This document shows, one piece after another, positions 8,447-17,943 of a stretch of 52,216 bases of DNA; the first letter of the stretch is position 1; each line of letters begins with the position of its first letter. The notes below the pieces were generated by a model, which was given only the letters and a program-made list of their open reading frames with translations, was not told the DNA's origin and searched no databases. This DNA comes from Candidatus Obscuribacterales bacterium (GTDB lineage: Bacteria > Cyanobacteriota > Vampirovibrionia > Obscuribacterales > Obscuribacteraceae). Position numbers and translations under genes: made by a program. The stretch covers positions 1 to 52,216 of the forward strand of contig JAIEPM010000231.1 of NCBI GenBank assembly GCA_019748395.1, read 5' to 3'.

Positions 8447-8936
8447 TTGGATGCCTACCGTCGACTGCTGCTGCTCAGGCTTATATCGACTCAAATGTAG
8501 GGCTTAAGCTGCCTTCCTTTTCTCCGTAATCGAATTGGTCGGTTGCTTTCTATTACTAATATGCATCTGGAAAGAAATGCTGCCTATCGGTTGACAAGTG
8601 GATACTGCCGCTCGGTCAAACGGCGGAGAGCTCGATTTCTTGGGAGCGAAGCCTTTGAAAGCGAGGGTAGTCAAGGAGCTTAGTCCTTCCTATAAAAGGG
8701 AATGCATAAGAGGTGAATTATTGGATGCTTGCGTGTTTTTCCCAGACTTTGGGAGAAATCGTGTCCAATCGGTCTTGGCAACGTGTAGAAACCTGTGGAA
8801 GGGGAACCGAATGAAGCCTAGATAAAATTTGCTGCCCGGCCGGTCATTTGTACGTAATTTCCACACATACAAGCAAATAATCTATTGCTAAGTTAGAGTT
8901 CCCGCAAGGCTTATATTTTCGTAAGGGTAATAAAAG
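8441..8936. other. 496-base intergenic region before the first giant protein
   Basis: No convincing gene was seen. A plus-strand frame of 75 codons (8598-8825) lacks a ribosome binding site and has no coding character. A TTGACA hexamer is at 8592 but has no -10 element at a usual distance. A short hairpin AAGGA/TCCTT lies around 8667-8686. Just before the giant gene an AT-rich TTATATTTTCG precedes an AAGGGT ribosome binding site, eight bases before the ATG. Confidence 0.5.
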
Positions 8937-11900
8937 ATGGTAGAAGGATTTGTACCGCCCAGTCCCGAAGAGGCTCGTGAAAAGCAGAATCAAAAGCCGG
9001 AGGACCAGAGCAGTCCTTTGCGCGATGAGGCTTTCAAAAGGCCGGAAGTACAAAGGGTAGGGGATAACCAGGGTGATTCCAGGCTCAAAGACCCCGGACA
9101 GGTCTACCAGACCGTCTTTTCCGAACTCAATGCCGCTAAACAGGGCATGATGGGTGTCAAAGAAGTGATCGCCAAGGGCGGTGGACCTTACGCTCAAGGT
9201 GACGGCTTCAAAGCGTATCAGCAGTCGCTGGATGCAGCGCAGCTGCACTACAACAACGCCAGACAGACTGCCGACAAATTCCTTTATGTTTGTGATGACA
9301 AAGGCAATCCGCTTATGGATTCTACAGGTCATCCTATTCCTTCCAAAGAAAACATCGCAATGCGCCAGCAACTGGCCAGCATTGAGCAGAATATGCAAAA
9401 GATGTCCGAAGACAAAACGCCTGCAGGTCAGCAAAGACTGCAGCAAGCCATGGAACAGACCCATCAAATCAAGGACCTGCTGCGTGCTTCCGGTTATGCC
9501 AGAGCAAACAACGGTCTGGCTTTGATGTTCCACAGTGGTGATTTGAAAGACGAGTTCAAGCTCAGGTTTGCTACAACCGGCTCTGAACTTATTGCAATGG
9601 CTTCCAAGTTTGACCCGGCCATGATGGGACCTCCTCCCGATGCTAATTTCAAGAAGCATCATGATGCGGCCATGGCAGTAGTTGTTGGTGGTGGGTCGGC
9701 TAAACCTTCAGAAGTTCCTGCACCGCCCAAACCTGGTGAAGTTCCTAACCCGCCAAAACCGGGTGAAGTGCCTAACCCACCCAAACCGGGTGAAGTGCCG
9801 AATCCGCCCAAGCCGGGTGATGTACCGAAGCCCGGTGATGCTCCCAAACCGGCCGGAGATCAAATTCCGAATGTTCCGGGTGCTAGTGTTGCTCCGGACG
9901 GAAACCAGTTCTATATAAATTATCGTGGCTTGCACGTCCCGACCTGGACCGGCAAAAATCCTGATGGTTCCGCACCTCAGGCCTTCGCCATCGGTGATGC
10001 AAAACGAGCCGACGGAATGCTCAAACCGGTAACCAATGCCGAAGGCAAAGTTCTCGGTATTGACGGCGAGCCCCTCATGGACGCTAAAGGCATGCGTCGC
10101 ATCGGCGACAACGGGATGCCTGTACCGGCTCAGTTTGATGCCAGCGATCCCCATGTGATGCAAGCGAAGCTTGAGCCAACCATCAATGGACCGCTCAGCG
10201 ATGAATCGCGTGCTCAATATAACAAGATTATCGAAAGTGCAGATAAGCTGGACCGCATCAGCATGGTCAAAGCGATCGAAGCAAACGAGCAGTTTATCAA
10301 GCAAAATCAGGAAGCTTTCCAGTGGGAAACTTCATATCGTCAGCTCAACAAGCAACTTGGCGATCGTTTTTCCGAACTCAGCAAACTGGGTCAGGGTCTT
10401 GATCCTGCGCAGCTTGGTAAGATGTGGGATGGCGTCAAAAAGCCTGAAGATATCGATAAATGGATTAATGATCCTGCAAACAAAGCTGCTAAAGATGCAC
10501 TTACTGCTGATGCTGCCAAATGGGCTGCACTCAAGTCCAAGTATGGCGAATACCTGAGCAAAGAAGCTGAAATCAAAGCTAAAGAAACAGAACTACAGCA
10601 AAAGCCGGGTCTTGGCGATGCTGTGAGAAAGGTCAGAGCTGCCGACAGCATGAATCAAGAACTGGCAAGACTATTTGCCAGCTCGGTCGATATGCGTGCC
10701 GGTTATATGGCCAGATTGCTTGACCAGGAAAACGTCAAAAAATACATGGCTGCCACAGACAAAAATGGCGCCGATGCGAAAGCTCTCGAAAATGACGTCA
10801 ACGTCAAAGAAGCTAAGCGTGTGATGGTCGACCTTGCGAAGAGCAGCCCGCAGCTGGCTCAACGTCTTGATGCTACGGCCAAAACACTCGGTGTGGATCT
10901 TTCCAAATTGACTGTTGCTCCGGCTGAAGCACCCAAACCTGCAGAAGCACCGAAGCCTGGTGAAGCACCGAAGCCCGGCGAAGCGCCGAAGCCCGGTGAA
11001 GCACCCAAACCGGCCGAAGCTCCCAAGCCTGCTGAAGCAGCCAAGCCCGGTGAATTGACACCGGAACAGGTTTCGGCTCCAAGAGACTTGAACAAAGCAT
11101 TCATGACTTATATGCAGGCTACCGAAGGCGCCAAGAAGCCGATGGATGCCGAGCAATTTGCCAAGCTCGCTCCCGACTGGGAAAAGGCTCTGGAAGCAAA
11201 CAAAAACATCAAACCGGAACAGCTTGCTGCATATGAATCGCAAGCACAGGAACAATACGCCAATCAAATGGCCTTGCTCATAGCCCTGCAAAAAACCGGC
11301 AAGCAAAGCGTAGATCAGCTCGTACCGGATGACATGAGTAAAGTCACCAAGGAAGAGCTTCGCAAAGAGATGACTGATGCCGCTGCGAAGTGGACAAATG
11401 TCAGCCTGGATATGCAGAAGGCATTGCAAGCGCTTTCGCCGGAAAACCAGCAAAAATATCTGGATTCTGAAAAGAAATTCTCTACTGCCATGCAGCAGAT
11501 CGAGAAGGACGCCAACGGCGACAAAGCCAAGATCATGGCGGGCTATCAAACTGTTTACAAGACCAAGCTTGATGAGCAGAAAGCTCTGAGCCCGGATCTG
11601 GCTAAAGCTATCGATGCTCGTACGGCTTTCCTCAGCGATGCCAAAGGCGCTGTCGCCAAGCAATTCACTGAGAATATGGAACTTGTTGATTCATACAAGC
11701 ATGTAGATGAAGCTCGAATCCAGTTAGCTCAAGCTCTGAACCTGCAAGGCGGCGATGCCAACAAAACCAAGGCCGCTGCTCTTCTTACCGAAGCCATGAA
11801 AAATCCTGAGGCTGCTCGCTTGTTGCAGGGCACTCAAGACGGCATGAAGTTGCTTGGCGATCTCAAGCTCAAAACGCCTGAGATGTCCAAGGCTCAAGAT

Positions 11901-13898
11901 CAGCAAGATGCGCTATTCCCTGAAATGAAAAAAGCCAAGGAAGCAAGCGACCTGGCTCTCACCGATTGGGCTAAAGCCAAAGCTTTATTCAAAGAAGCTG
12001 AAGATGCCATCGACAAAGAAGTTATGGAAAAGGGTCACGGAAAGACCGTGCCTGAAGCACTTGAATCACTCAAGGGCAATATCGAGAGCATGAAAACGCA
12101 ACTCGGACTGGCTCTCGATGGCTTCAAAACAGGCGCACGCAAGTTGCCCGGTCCTGATGGTCCGGAAAAAGAGCAGGATGCCAAAATCGTCAAAGATATG
12201 ATGGCAAATATGACTCAAGTGGAAATGGTTCAGGCTTTGATGGGTCAGAAAGGACCTCAAGCGCAGCTGGCTATGCAACGTGTTTTGACCGATTCCGAGA
12301 AAGACACATTGAACAGCATGGCTATTCTGGCTCAGAAAGCACAAAACGTCGCGCTGATTCGTATGCAGCATGCACTTAAAGCCAGCGAGTACGGATTCAA
12401 GAACAACGACGATCAAGCCAAAGCCGAAGCCAGAGAAATTGTGGAAGGTATCGCTAAAGTAGATCCTTCGACATTCTCGGAAAGTCCTGAAATTCTGGGT
12501 GTTCTGACCCAGGCTCAACAGGGCAGGCAGATGGATGTATCGGAAGGAAAAGCAGCGACGATTGCATTCAGCAATGCGGCTAAAGATACGATTTCCAAAA
12601 CACAGACCGGTCTTGTCGACTGGGTAGTTCCTGGCGCATCGCTTGGACTGAATTCAGTTTCAGTATCGACAACAGGTCACTATGTTTCTGAAATTCCGTT
12701 TGTCGGTTCGATATTCGGCGGTAGCAAAGACTCCAACAAGATGATTGTCGACCAGCTGGCTATGGGTATTCTCAGCAACTCGGCTGAAGCTCAGGCTCAA
12801 CGCGACCAGACTGTTAAAGACGGCAACACGCAATGGCGTGGACTTGCTGGTGACGTTTCCGGTGTTGGTGCTACTTTCCTCAGCGGTTGGGGTATCAACA
12901 AAGGCATTCAGTACCTGGCTAAAGATGCGCCTGTATCGCCATGGATCAAGGTTCCGGCTGTTGTAGTCGGCGGACTCACAGTTGGTGGTTTGACCAACAA
13001 CGCAGTCTCCGGACATGAATTACTGGCAAGCAGAGGCTACATCAGAAACACAGTTGCAAGTGCCACTACTTATGCTGCGATCAAAGGCATTGAGTACCTG
13101 CCCAGCAATCGTCCGCTTTCCGAAGCTACAATTTCGAAATTCGGACTGGCTGAAGGCACCACGCTTACAGGTTCACAACTTGGACGTGCTCTCAGCACTG
13201 AAGCTGCTGCTGCCGGAAAAGGCAAGCTGGTTACCTTCGCTGAAGCGCTGCCCAGTCGCCTGAACCCTGTCAACTACACGCCGTTCAGATTCGGAGCGCT
13301 GGCAGAAGGCGCTTCCAAATGGAATCCGATCAATCAACTCGGCAGACTTCAGTTTGCCGGCTGGGGCGGCGAGAGAACTGCGCAGTTGCTGGTTAATGGC
13401 AGCATGAATCTGGCTGAATACAACACCAGACAGTTTGCCGCCAAAGCCATAAGCACATTCGGTATCGGTTACGGATTCGGCGCTCTCAACAAGGGTGCAT
13501 CCATCTACACCGGTGAGCACCTCGACGGCAAGAAGTACAACAGCTACAGCGATTACTTGCATGACATGAACACGGCTGGTTTGCAAACCGGTTTTGCGAC
13601 ATCCTTCATGATTCCTGTAATCGGAAAAACCATGGTTCCAACCAGCTGGCAAAACGGTGTAAGCAACAACGTCACCAAGCTCTTCGCCAAATTGCCTGGA
13701 GTCGACGCCGCTGCCGCAACCACTGCCATGGGTTCTGCCGCTCTAATGTGGACAAGACCGACACTGGATGCAAGCTCGCGTTGGGGTGAAGCCACAATAT
13801 ACGACAGCATCTACAAAAAGGCTCAAGTTAGAGCACAAGAGCTGAGAGATGAAGCCTCGAAGCAAATCCAGGCAAAGCCTGAAGAGCAAAAGCAATAG
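8937..13898 (+). CDS. Giant helical protein with KPGE repeats and Gly-rich C-terminus
   Basis: 1653 aa, start fixed by AAGGGT and an ATG. There is no signal peptide, so it begins in the cytoplasm. Residues 1-255 are polar and helical. Residues about 257-305 hold a period-9 proline repeat (PKPGEVPNP). Residues 305-660 are helical and charged, with two similar loops (GNPLMDSTGHPIP near 122 and GEPLMDAKGMRR near 380). Residues 660-706 hold a second, period-6 repeat (KPGEAP). A long helical region follows to about 1225. The last 425 residues are Gly/Ala-rich with several moderately hydrophobic stretches such as VPAVVVGGLTVGGLTNNAV, ending in a basic-acidic tail. No enzyme motif was found. It may be a membrane-associating scaffold or a large toxin-like protein; neither is proven. 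The neighbour at 14101 has the same architecture. Confidence 0.85.
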   Translation: MVEGFVPPSPEEAREKQNQKPEDQSSPLRDEAFKRPEVQRVGDNQGDSRLKDPGQVYQTVFSELNAAKQGMMGVKEVIAKGGGPYAQGDGFKAYQQSLDAAQLHYNNARQTADKFLYVCDDKGNPLMDSTGHPIPSKENIAMRQQLASIEQNMQKMSEDKTPAGQQRLQQAMEQTHQIKDLLRASGYARANNGLALMFHSGDLKDEFKLRFATTGSELIAMASKFDPAMMGPPPDANFKKHHDAAMAVVVGGGSAKPSEVPAPPKPGEVPNPPKPGEVPNPPKPGEVPNPPKPGDVPKPGDAPKPAGDQIPNVPGASVAPDGNQFYINYRGLHVPTWTGKNPDGSAPQAFAIGDAKRADGMLKPVTNAEGKVLGIDGEPLMDAKGMRRIGDNGMPVPAQFDASDPHVMQAKLEPTINGPLSDESRAQYNKIIESADKLDRISMVKAIEANEQFIKQNQEAFQWETSYRQLNKQLGDRFSELSKLGQGLDPAQLGKMWDGVKKPEDIDKWINDPANKAAKDALTADAAKWAALKSKYGEYLSKEAEIKAKETELQQKPGLGDAVRKVRAADSMNQELARLFASSVDMRAGYMARLLDQENVKKYMAATDKNGADAKALENDVNVKEAKRVMVDLAKSSPQLAQRLDATAKTLGVDLSKLTVAPAEAPKPAEAPKPGEAPKPGEAPKPGEAPKPAEAPKPAEAAKPGELTPEQVSAPRDLNKAFMTYMQATEGAKKPMDAEQFAKLAPDWEKALEANKNIKPEQLAAYESQAQEQYANQMALLIALQKTGKQSVDQLVPDDMSKVTKEELRKEMTDAAAKWTNVSLDMQKALQALSPENQQKYLDSEKKFSTAMQQIEKDANGDKAKIMAGYQTVYKTKLDEQKALSPDLAKAIDARTAFLSDAKGAVAKQFTENMELVDSYKHVDEARIQLAQALNLQGGDANKTKAAALLTEAMKNPEAARLLQGTQDGMKLLGDLKLKTPEMSKAQDQQDALFPEMKKAKEASDLALTDWAKAKALFKEAEDAIDKEVMEKGHGKTVPEALESLKGNIESMKTQLGLALDGFKTGARKLPGPDGPEKEQDAKIVKDMMANMTQVEMVQALMGQKGPQAQLAMQRVLTDSEKDTLNSMAILAQKAQNVALIRMQHALKASEYGFKNNDDQAKAEAREIVEGIAKVDPSTFSESPEILGVLTQAQQGRQMDVSEGKAATIAFSNAAKDTISKTQTGLVDWVVPGASLGLNSVSVSTTGHYVSEIPFVGSIFGGSKDSNKMIVDQLAMGILSNSAEAQAQRDQTVKDGNTQWRGLAGDVSGVGATFLSGWGINKGIQYLAKDAPVSPWIKVPAVVVGGLTVGGLTNNAVSGHELLASRGYIRNTVASATTYAAIKGIEYLPSNRPLSEATISKFGLAEGTTLTGSQLGRALSTEAAAAGKGKLVTFAEALPSRLNPVNYTPFRFGALAEGASKWNPINQLGRLQFAGWGGERTAQLLVNGSMNLAEYNTRQFAAKAISTFGIGYGFGALNKGASIYTGEHLDGKKYNSYSDYLHDMNTAGLQTGFATSFMIPVIGKTMVPTSWQNGVSNNVTKLFAKLPGVDAAAATTAMGSAALMWTRPTLDASSRWGEATIYDSIYKKAQVRAQELRDEASKQIQAKPEEQKQ
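9705..9857 (+). repeat. In-gene period-27 repeat coding PKPGEVPNP
   Basis: Four to five 27-base units encode PKPGEVPNP, grading into shorter KPGDVP/KPGDAP units. The DNA copies vary at third positions while the protein repeat stays constant, which argues for selection on the protein and not recent slippage. Confidence 0.8.
10918..11055 (+). repeat. In-gene period-18 repeat coding KPGEAP/KPAEAP
   Basis: About eight 18-base units encode AP-KP(G/A)E hexapeptides between two helical regions. The pattern is a typical rigid, periplasm- or cytosol-spanning proline linker, but no function follows from it alone. Confidence 0.8.
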
Positions 13899-13915
13899 AG
13901 CTCTATAGTTAAGAA

Positions 13916-13950
13916 GAAACAGCCACCGCCAACGGTGGCTGTTTCCTTTT
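13916..13950 (+). terminator. Intrinsic terminator of the first giant gene
   Basis: GAAACAGCCACCG, loop CCAA, CGGTGGCTGTTTC gives a perfect 13-bp stem, followed by CTTTTG. It lies 17 bases after the stop codon, so the second giant gene probably has its own promoter in the remaining 150 bases. Confidence 0.9.
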
Positions 13951-14100
13951 GTTCGGACAATCGGCTTCCGCTACTTATCCGCCATGAGCTATGATTTCTT
14001 TAGTGTGCTTTAAGATTTCCTGTCCAGGAAGCTTTTAAGACGTATAGATTAGCCTAAGACGCATTGTGAAAAATCGACTAAATGCGCATTGGTGAAGGAA

Positions 14101-16998
14101 ATGGCGGAAGAGCATATTATTAAGCACAGTCCTTTTGAAGTCCCGAAAGGGTCGCAAAAGGAAGAGCAGGATGATTCACTGGCGGTTCGAATCGGATACG
14201 GCAGCAAGCCGGATTCTTCCGCAAAGACTATAGAGCCGCCTGCCAAAGCAAGCGAAATTCAAAAGCCAGCTGAAAGGGAGCCTGATAAGGCTTCAGCTGC
14301 GCTTGAAACTAAACCGATTTATGAAATTCAAAAATTATACTCTCAGGTGCAGTCCTTACAAAGACAGATGATGGCGACTTGCTTTGAGCAGCAGCCAGAT
14401 GGAAGCTTAAAGCCTAAAACAGGTAAAATCGCCGACGGTCGCGGCGGCATGATTGAAGTCGAAGCTTTACAGAGCGCCTTTATTGCTCAGATGAGTGAAA
14501 AGTATGAGACTGCCGTGACGACGGCTGATGCTGCCATGAAAAATCCGGAGCTGGTGATTGGCGCCACTATGGCTTGCAAAAAGCAACTGGAAGCATCAAG
14601 CGAGCAGACTAAAACACTGCAAAGCGAACTGGCAAAAGAAGGCATTAACCCTGCCGTGGGTTCCTATCTTGATACCACTCTTATTCGGCGTTATCTGGAA
14701 GAGCACAAGGAACTGAGCCCAAGTCAAAAAGAAAAAGTAGCTGCCCTGGGAGAGTCTTTACTCAAGCAATCTCAACTGGAAGAGCGTTATCGCGATTTGC
14801 GCATAATGCAGGAAACCCCGATTGTGAGCCGTCAGTCTTATGCCGAGTTTCTTCATAGTATCGGTTTACCGAATGCAGGCAACAGATGGTTGGAAGACGC
14901 AAAAAAAGTTTCGGAGCAACTTAACTCGCCGGTAGGTCGTTCTGAGTTTATGAAACGTCAGATGGACGAAAGCGTTAAGTTGAAAAACGATTCTTTCGAC
15001 AAGCGTTTGCAAGAAACTTACTTGAAGCCTCAAATAGAGCTGGAAAAGGCGCTTCAGGATGCCCAAACTAAAGCAACTGCCGGTGATCTTGTCGGCGCTC
15101 GACGTGCGATGGAAGAGGCTCGAATCCTTGCCTCCAAGATGCCTGCAATTGAAAAACAGGATGAAGAATCAATTGCCAGGCAAGCTGATCTTTTGAAGAA
15201 AGATCGCGAACAGCTTGAGCAAAAGTTGAAAGACGGCACGGCGACACCGCGTGAAGTCCAGCTTCAACGGGAAAAAGAACAAAAACTTGTAAATGAAGCT
15301 CAATTGCTCGACCTTGTCCGCTTAGCTAAGCCCAATACCGAGCTTGCTTTCGCCGGATTTTTGTTGAATGTTGATAAAGACAAGGACTCCGAATCAAATC
15401 GTAAATTCGCCAGAGATATTCTTTTGAATCTGCGTTTTGACAGTTTGGGTAAAGTTGCCGCTGCGCAAAGCGGTGAAAAGTTTGATCAGCTGATGGAACG
15501 GGCTTTAAGTGGAAGCGTAAACAATCAGGCTACGATGCTTGCTTTCAATAAAACGATGCAGGAGTATGATGCTCTCAAAAAGAAAGCAAGTGAGGAAAAA
15601 CAGGATGCTGATATTGTCAAAGACTTCAACCTGGCTCGTTCTAAAGCCGCAGAAGCTGCGACAATAGCTGCCCGAGTCAACCGCGATGCTGCTGATGGAA
15701 ATCAAAAAATCGTAATTGCTCAGATGCAAAAACAGATTGATGCTGAAAAGCTCAAACCTGCTGCAGAACGTGATAACGGCAAAATTGAAATTCTGCAAGC
15801 GATTGTCAAACCGACACGCGAACAGAGTGCACGTGAAAAGGAGCTGATTGCAGGATTGACCGAGTGTCTTAAGCCTGAAGGAGAATCGGATAAAAAGAAA
15901 GTTGATCAGCTACTGTCCATGCTGAAAGACAAGTCTGTTCTTTTCGATGCGGTAAGCGCATATTCCATGATTCAGCAGGCCGACTTTCAGAAACAAGCTT
16001 TAAATAACGCCCGTTTGGCCATGCTTGATATTGATGTTGCCTTTGACAAAGGCGAAAATAATCCGCTTGTAAAAGAGATAGAGGGCGACAAATACGGCTC
16101 TGAACTGATTGCTACTCTCAACTCTGTCCCCGGTCATGATGGTCGCAGCCAGTGGGGTGATATAAAAGAAGCCAGCCGTGAATTGGGCTGGGGTGAAAAA
16201 GCCTGGAAGTGGTGCAAAGGCACGCTCAAGGAAGTGGCGATTTCCCTGGTTTCATGGGGCGCAGGTATTTTAGCCGGAGTTGGCGCAGCGGCGCTCTTCT
16301 CATGGTCCGGTCCCGGAGCTGTAGTTGGTGGCGCTGCCGTCGGTTTTGCGGCAGGAGCCGCAGTCGGCTCAGGCATAAGAGCTCTTATAGGAGATAAGGT
16401 GACTTTGACCAGTGCCGCGCTTGATGGGATTTCTGGAATGACAGGTGGAGTAACAGGTACAAGCTATGCTCTTGCCAGAGGTGTGGGTACTGCTGCCGTT
16501 AAGAATGTTATTGCGCAACAAGCCGAGCGTGGTGTCGCAATTGGTGCGGGCGAAACCTGGACTGCTTTCAAAGCTGCAGGCATGGCCGATAAGATACGTA
16601 TTGCCGTGGGCGGATCTAAGTTTGCTGCATCATTTACGGCAGCAACCGCAGGGTCTATTGCTTATCGTTTTCCCAATGAAGCACTTACAGGCAACTACGA
16701 TAATGTCGGAGATTGGGCAAAAGGCAGTTCCTGGAAAGTGGCTTCGGATGTGCCTGGTAACTTGATTGGCTCTTACTTTGGCGCAAAATTCTCCGGACCT
16801 AAAGTTGCTGCCATGGAAGCACTTGCTGTTCAAAATAGCGGCAATTTCTATAACTCTGCAATGAGGCAGGCTGCAAACAACTTCCTCTGGACAAGTCCTG
16901 ACGGCAAGAATGTATTCGGCGGCGGTCGTGTTCCAGAAGCGCGTCGCAGCCCGTTTAACGCGCCTGTTTATGATCTGCTTAACGGCAAGGAACCTTAG
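14101..16998 (+). CDS. Second giant helical protein with Gly-rich C-terminus
   Basis: About 965 aa from the ATG at 14101; in-frame TTG and GTG at 14089 and 14092 are alternatives, and no start has a well-spaced ribosome binding site. Residues 1-75 are polar and disordered-looking. Residues 75-690 are charged helices with coiled-coil character and DNGKIEI-type linkers. Residues about 715-790 are a Gly/Ala-rich hydrophobic block (VSWGAGILAGVGAAALFSWS, then VVGGAAVGFAAGAAVGSGIRA) with glycine-zipper spacing. Further Gly/Ala helices follow to 900 and a short polar tail. There is no signal peptide. The helical body, glycine-rich block and tail mirror the upstream giant protein, so they are probably distant paralogs with a shared role. 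No known domain was recognised. Confidence 0.8.
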   Translation: MAEEHIIKHSPFEVPKGSQKEEQDDSLAVRIGYGSKPDSSAKTIEPPAKASEIQKPAEREPDKASAALETKPIYEIQKLYSQVQSLQRQMMATCFEQQPDGSLKPKTGKIADGRGGMIEVEALQSAFIAQMSEKYETAVTTADAAMKNPELVIGATMACKKQLEASSEQTKTLQSELAKEGINPAVGSYLDTTLIRRYLEEHKELSPSQKEKVAALGESLLKQSQLEERYRDLRIMQETPIVSRQSYAEFLHSIGLPNAGNRWLEDAKKVSEQLNSPVGRSEFMKRQMDESVKLKNDSFDKRLQETYLKPQIELEKALQDAQTKATAGDLVGARRAMEEARILASKMPAIEKQDEESIARQADLLKKDREQLEQKLKDGTATPREVQLQREKEQKLVNEAQLLDLVRLAKPNTELAFAGFLLNVDKDKDSESNRKFARDILLNLRFDSLGKVAAAQSGEKFDQLMERALSGSVNNQATMLAFNKTMQEYDALKKKASEEKQDADIVKDFNLARSKAAEAATIAARVNRDAADGNQKIVIAQMQKQIDAEKLKPAAERDNGKIEILQAIVKPTREQSAREKELIAGLTECLKPEGESDKKKVDQLLSMLKDKSVLFDAVSAYSMIQQADFQKQALNNARLAMLDIDVAFDKGENNPLVKEIEGDKYGSELIATLNSVPGHDGRSQWGDIKEASRELGWGEKAWKWCKGTLKEVAISLVSWGAGILAGVGAAALFSWSGPGAVVGGAAVGFAAGAAVGSGIRALIGDKVTLTSAALDGISGMTGGVTGTSYALARGVGTAAVKNVIAQQAERGVAIGAGETWTAFKAAGMADKIRIAVGGSKFAASFTAATAGSIAYRFPNEALTGNYDNVGDWAKGSSWKVASDVPGNLIGSYFGAKFSGPKVAAMEALAVQNSGNFYNSAMRQAANNFLWTSPDGKNVFGGGRVPEARRSPFNAPVYDLLNGKEP

Positions 16999-17004
16999 TT
17001 TCTT

Positions 17005-17035
17005 TTGCCTCGAACTTATGTCTTTCGTATATAAT
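17005..17035 (+). promoter_or_regulatory. Possible promoter of the glycosyltransferase operon
   Basis: A perfect TATAAT at 17030-17035 is preceded by TTGCCT at 17005-17010 with a 19-base spacer, longer than the usual 17. It is about 115 bases before the glycosyltransferase start. A 6-bp hairpin CTGCCT/AGGCAG (17102-17118) lies in the leader. Confidence 0.45.
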
Positions 17036-17151
17036 TCTCGATCCGCTTGATGACTTCGGGTCTGGCTGAAATGCGCTAAATATTGCCGAATATTGGGTAT
17101 TCTGCCTTTCCGAGGCAGGAACTTGATCTCTCATGGACTATACTTAGGGCG

Positions 17152-17943
17152 ATGATTGAGCTCAGTGTCATTATCCCCGCATACAACGAAGAGGGGCGCC
17201 TGCCGAAGACGCTCGACTCTGTTTATCAATTTCTCAGCAAACGGGGACGCAGTTTTGAAGTGCTTGTTGTGGACGACGGGAGCCACGATGCTACTGCTGA
17301 TCTTGTGATCAATTATTCCAAAGAGCACCCTGAAGTTCGGATTCTCTCTTATCAACCTAATCGAGGTAAAGGTTTCGCCGTGCGCAGCGGAATGATGGCG
17401 GCGCGTGGTGAAGCGATGTTAATAGACGATGCCGACGGCAGTTCTCCCATTGAAGAAGTGGAAAAATTAGAGGATGCCTTGCGCTCGGGCTTCGATATCG
17501 CCATCGGCTCAAGAGCCAAGCCGGATGAATCGAGAAAAGTCGATGCCTTGCTGCATAGAAAGTTCATCGGCAACACTTTTAATGCCATTGTGCAAAGCCT
17601 CCTGCTGCCGGGTTTTTATGATACCCAGTGCGGGTTCAAGCTATTCAAACGCCATGCTGCTCGAGACATTTTTTCAGTCAATCGCATTGACGGCTTCGGC
17701 TTTGACGTAGAAGTTTTGTATATCGCAAGAATGCGTGCTTATAAAACTACCGAAATAGCTATTAACTGGGCAAATATGGAAGGTTCGAAAGTAAATGTGC
17801 TGGTTGATTCGCCCAAAATGCTGCTTGAAGTTTTGAAAGTAACGCTATCTGCCTGGTGCGGATTTTATAAAGTTCGCAATCTCAAGTCCCGCTCGGAAGG
17901 GCTGATTGGCGTGGGTGATCGGGAGCGGGATGATGCGTCCTAG
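17152..17943 (+). CDS. DPM1-like GT2 glycosyltransferase
   Basis: 263 aa from the ATG at 17152, where the family core begins at once: IELSVIIPAYNEEGRLPKTL. The frame extends upstream to 17083 but the extra residues are not family-like. Hallmarks are VVDDGSHDAT, the nucleotide/metal site LIDDADGSSP near residue 90, and GFYDTQCGFKLFKR with DGFGFDVEVL. These match dolichyl/polyprenyl-phosphate sugar synthases of the DPM1/DPG clade without the C-terminal membrane domain of GtrB. The expected reaction moves a hexose from a nucleotide sugar to polyprenyl phosphate at the cytoplasmic face. Its stop lies inside the start region of the next gene, a multi-pass membrane protein that could be the user of the lipid-linked sugar. 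Confidence 0.9.
   Translation: MIELSVIIPAYNEEGRLPKTLDSVYQFLSKRGRSFEVLVVDDGSHDATADLVINYSKEHPEVRILSYQPNRGKGFAVRSGMMAARGEAMLIDDADGSSPIEEVEKLEDALRSGFDIAIGSRAKPDESRKVDALLHRKFIGNTFNAIVQSLLLPGFYDTQCGFKLFKRHAARDIFSVNRIDGFGFDVEVLYIARMRAYKTTEIAINWANMEGSKVNVLVDSPKMLLEVLKVTLSAWCGFYKVRNLKSRSEGLIGVGDRERDDAS

Noticed and set aside
8598-8825. 75-codon frame in the gap before the first giant gene
   Set aside because: No ribosome binding site, no domain, and composition like non-coding sequence.
8844-9662. 272-codon minus-strand frame
   Set aside because: Shadow of the giant gene N-terminus with no coding features.
10671-11663. 330-codon minus-strand frame opposite the giant gene
   Set aside because: Shadow of the plus-strand repeats and helical code; no ribosome binding site and odd Phe/Leu/Gly composition.
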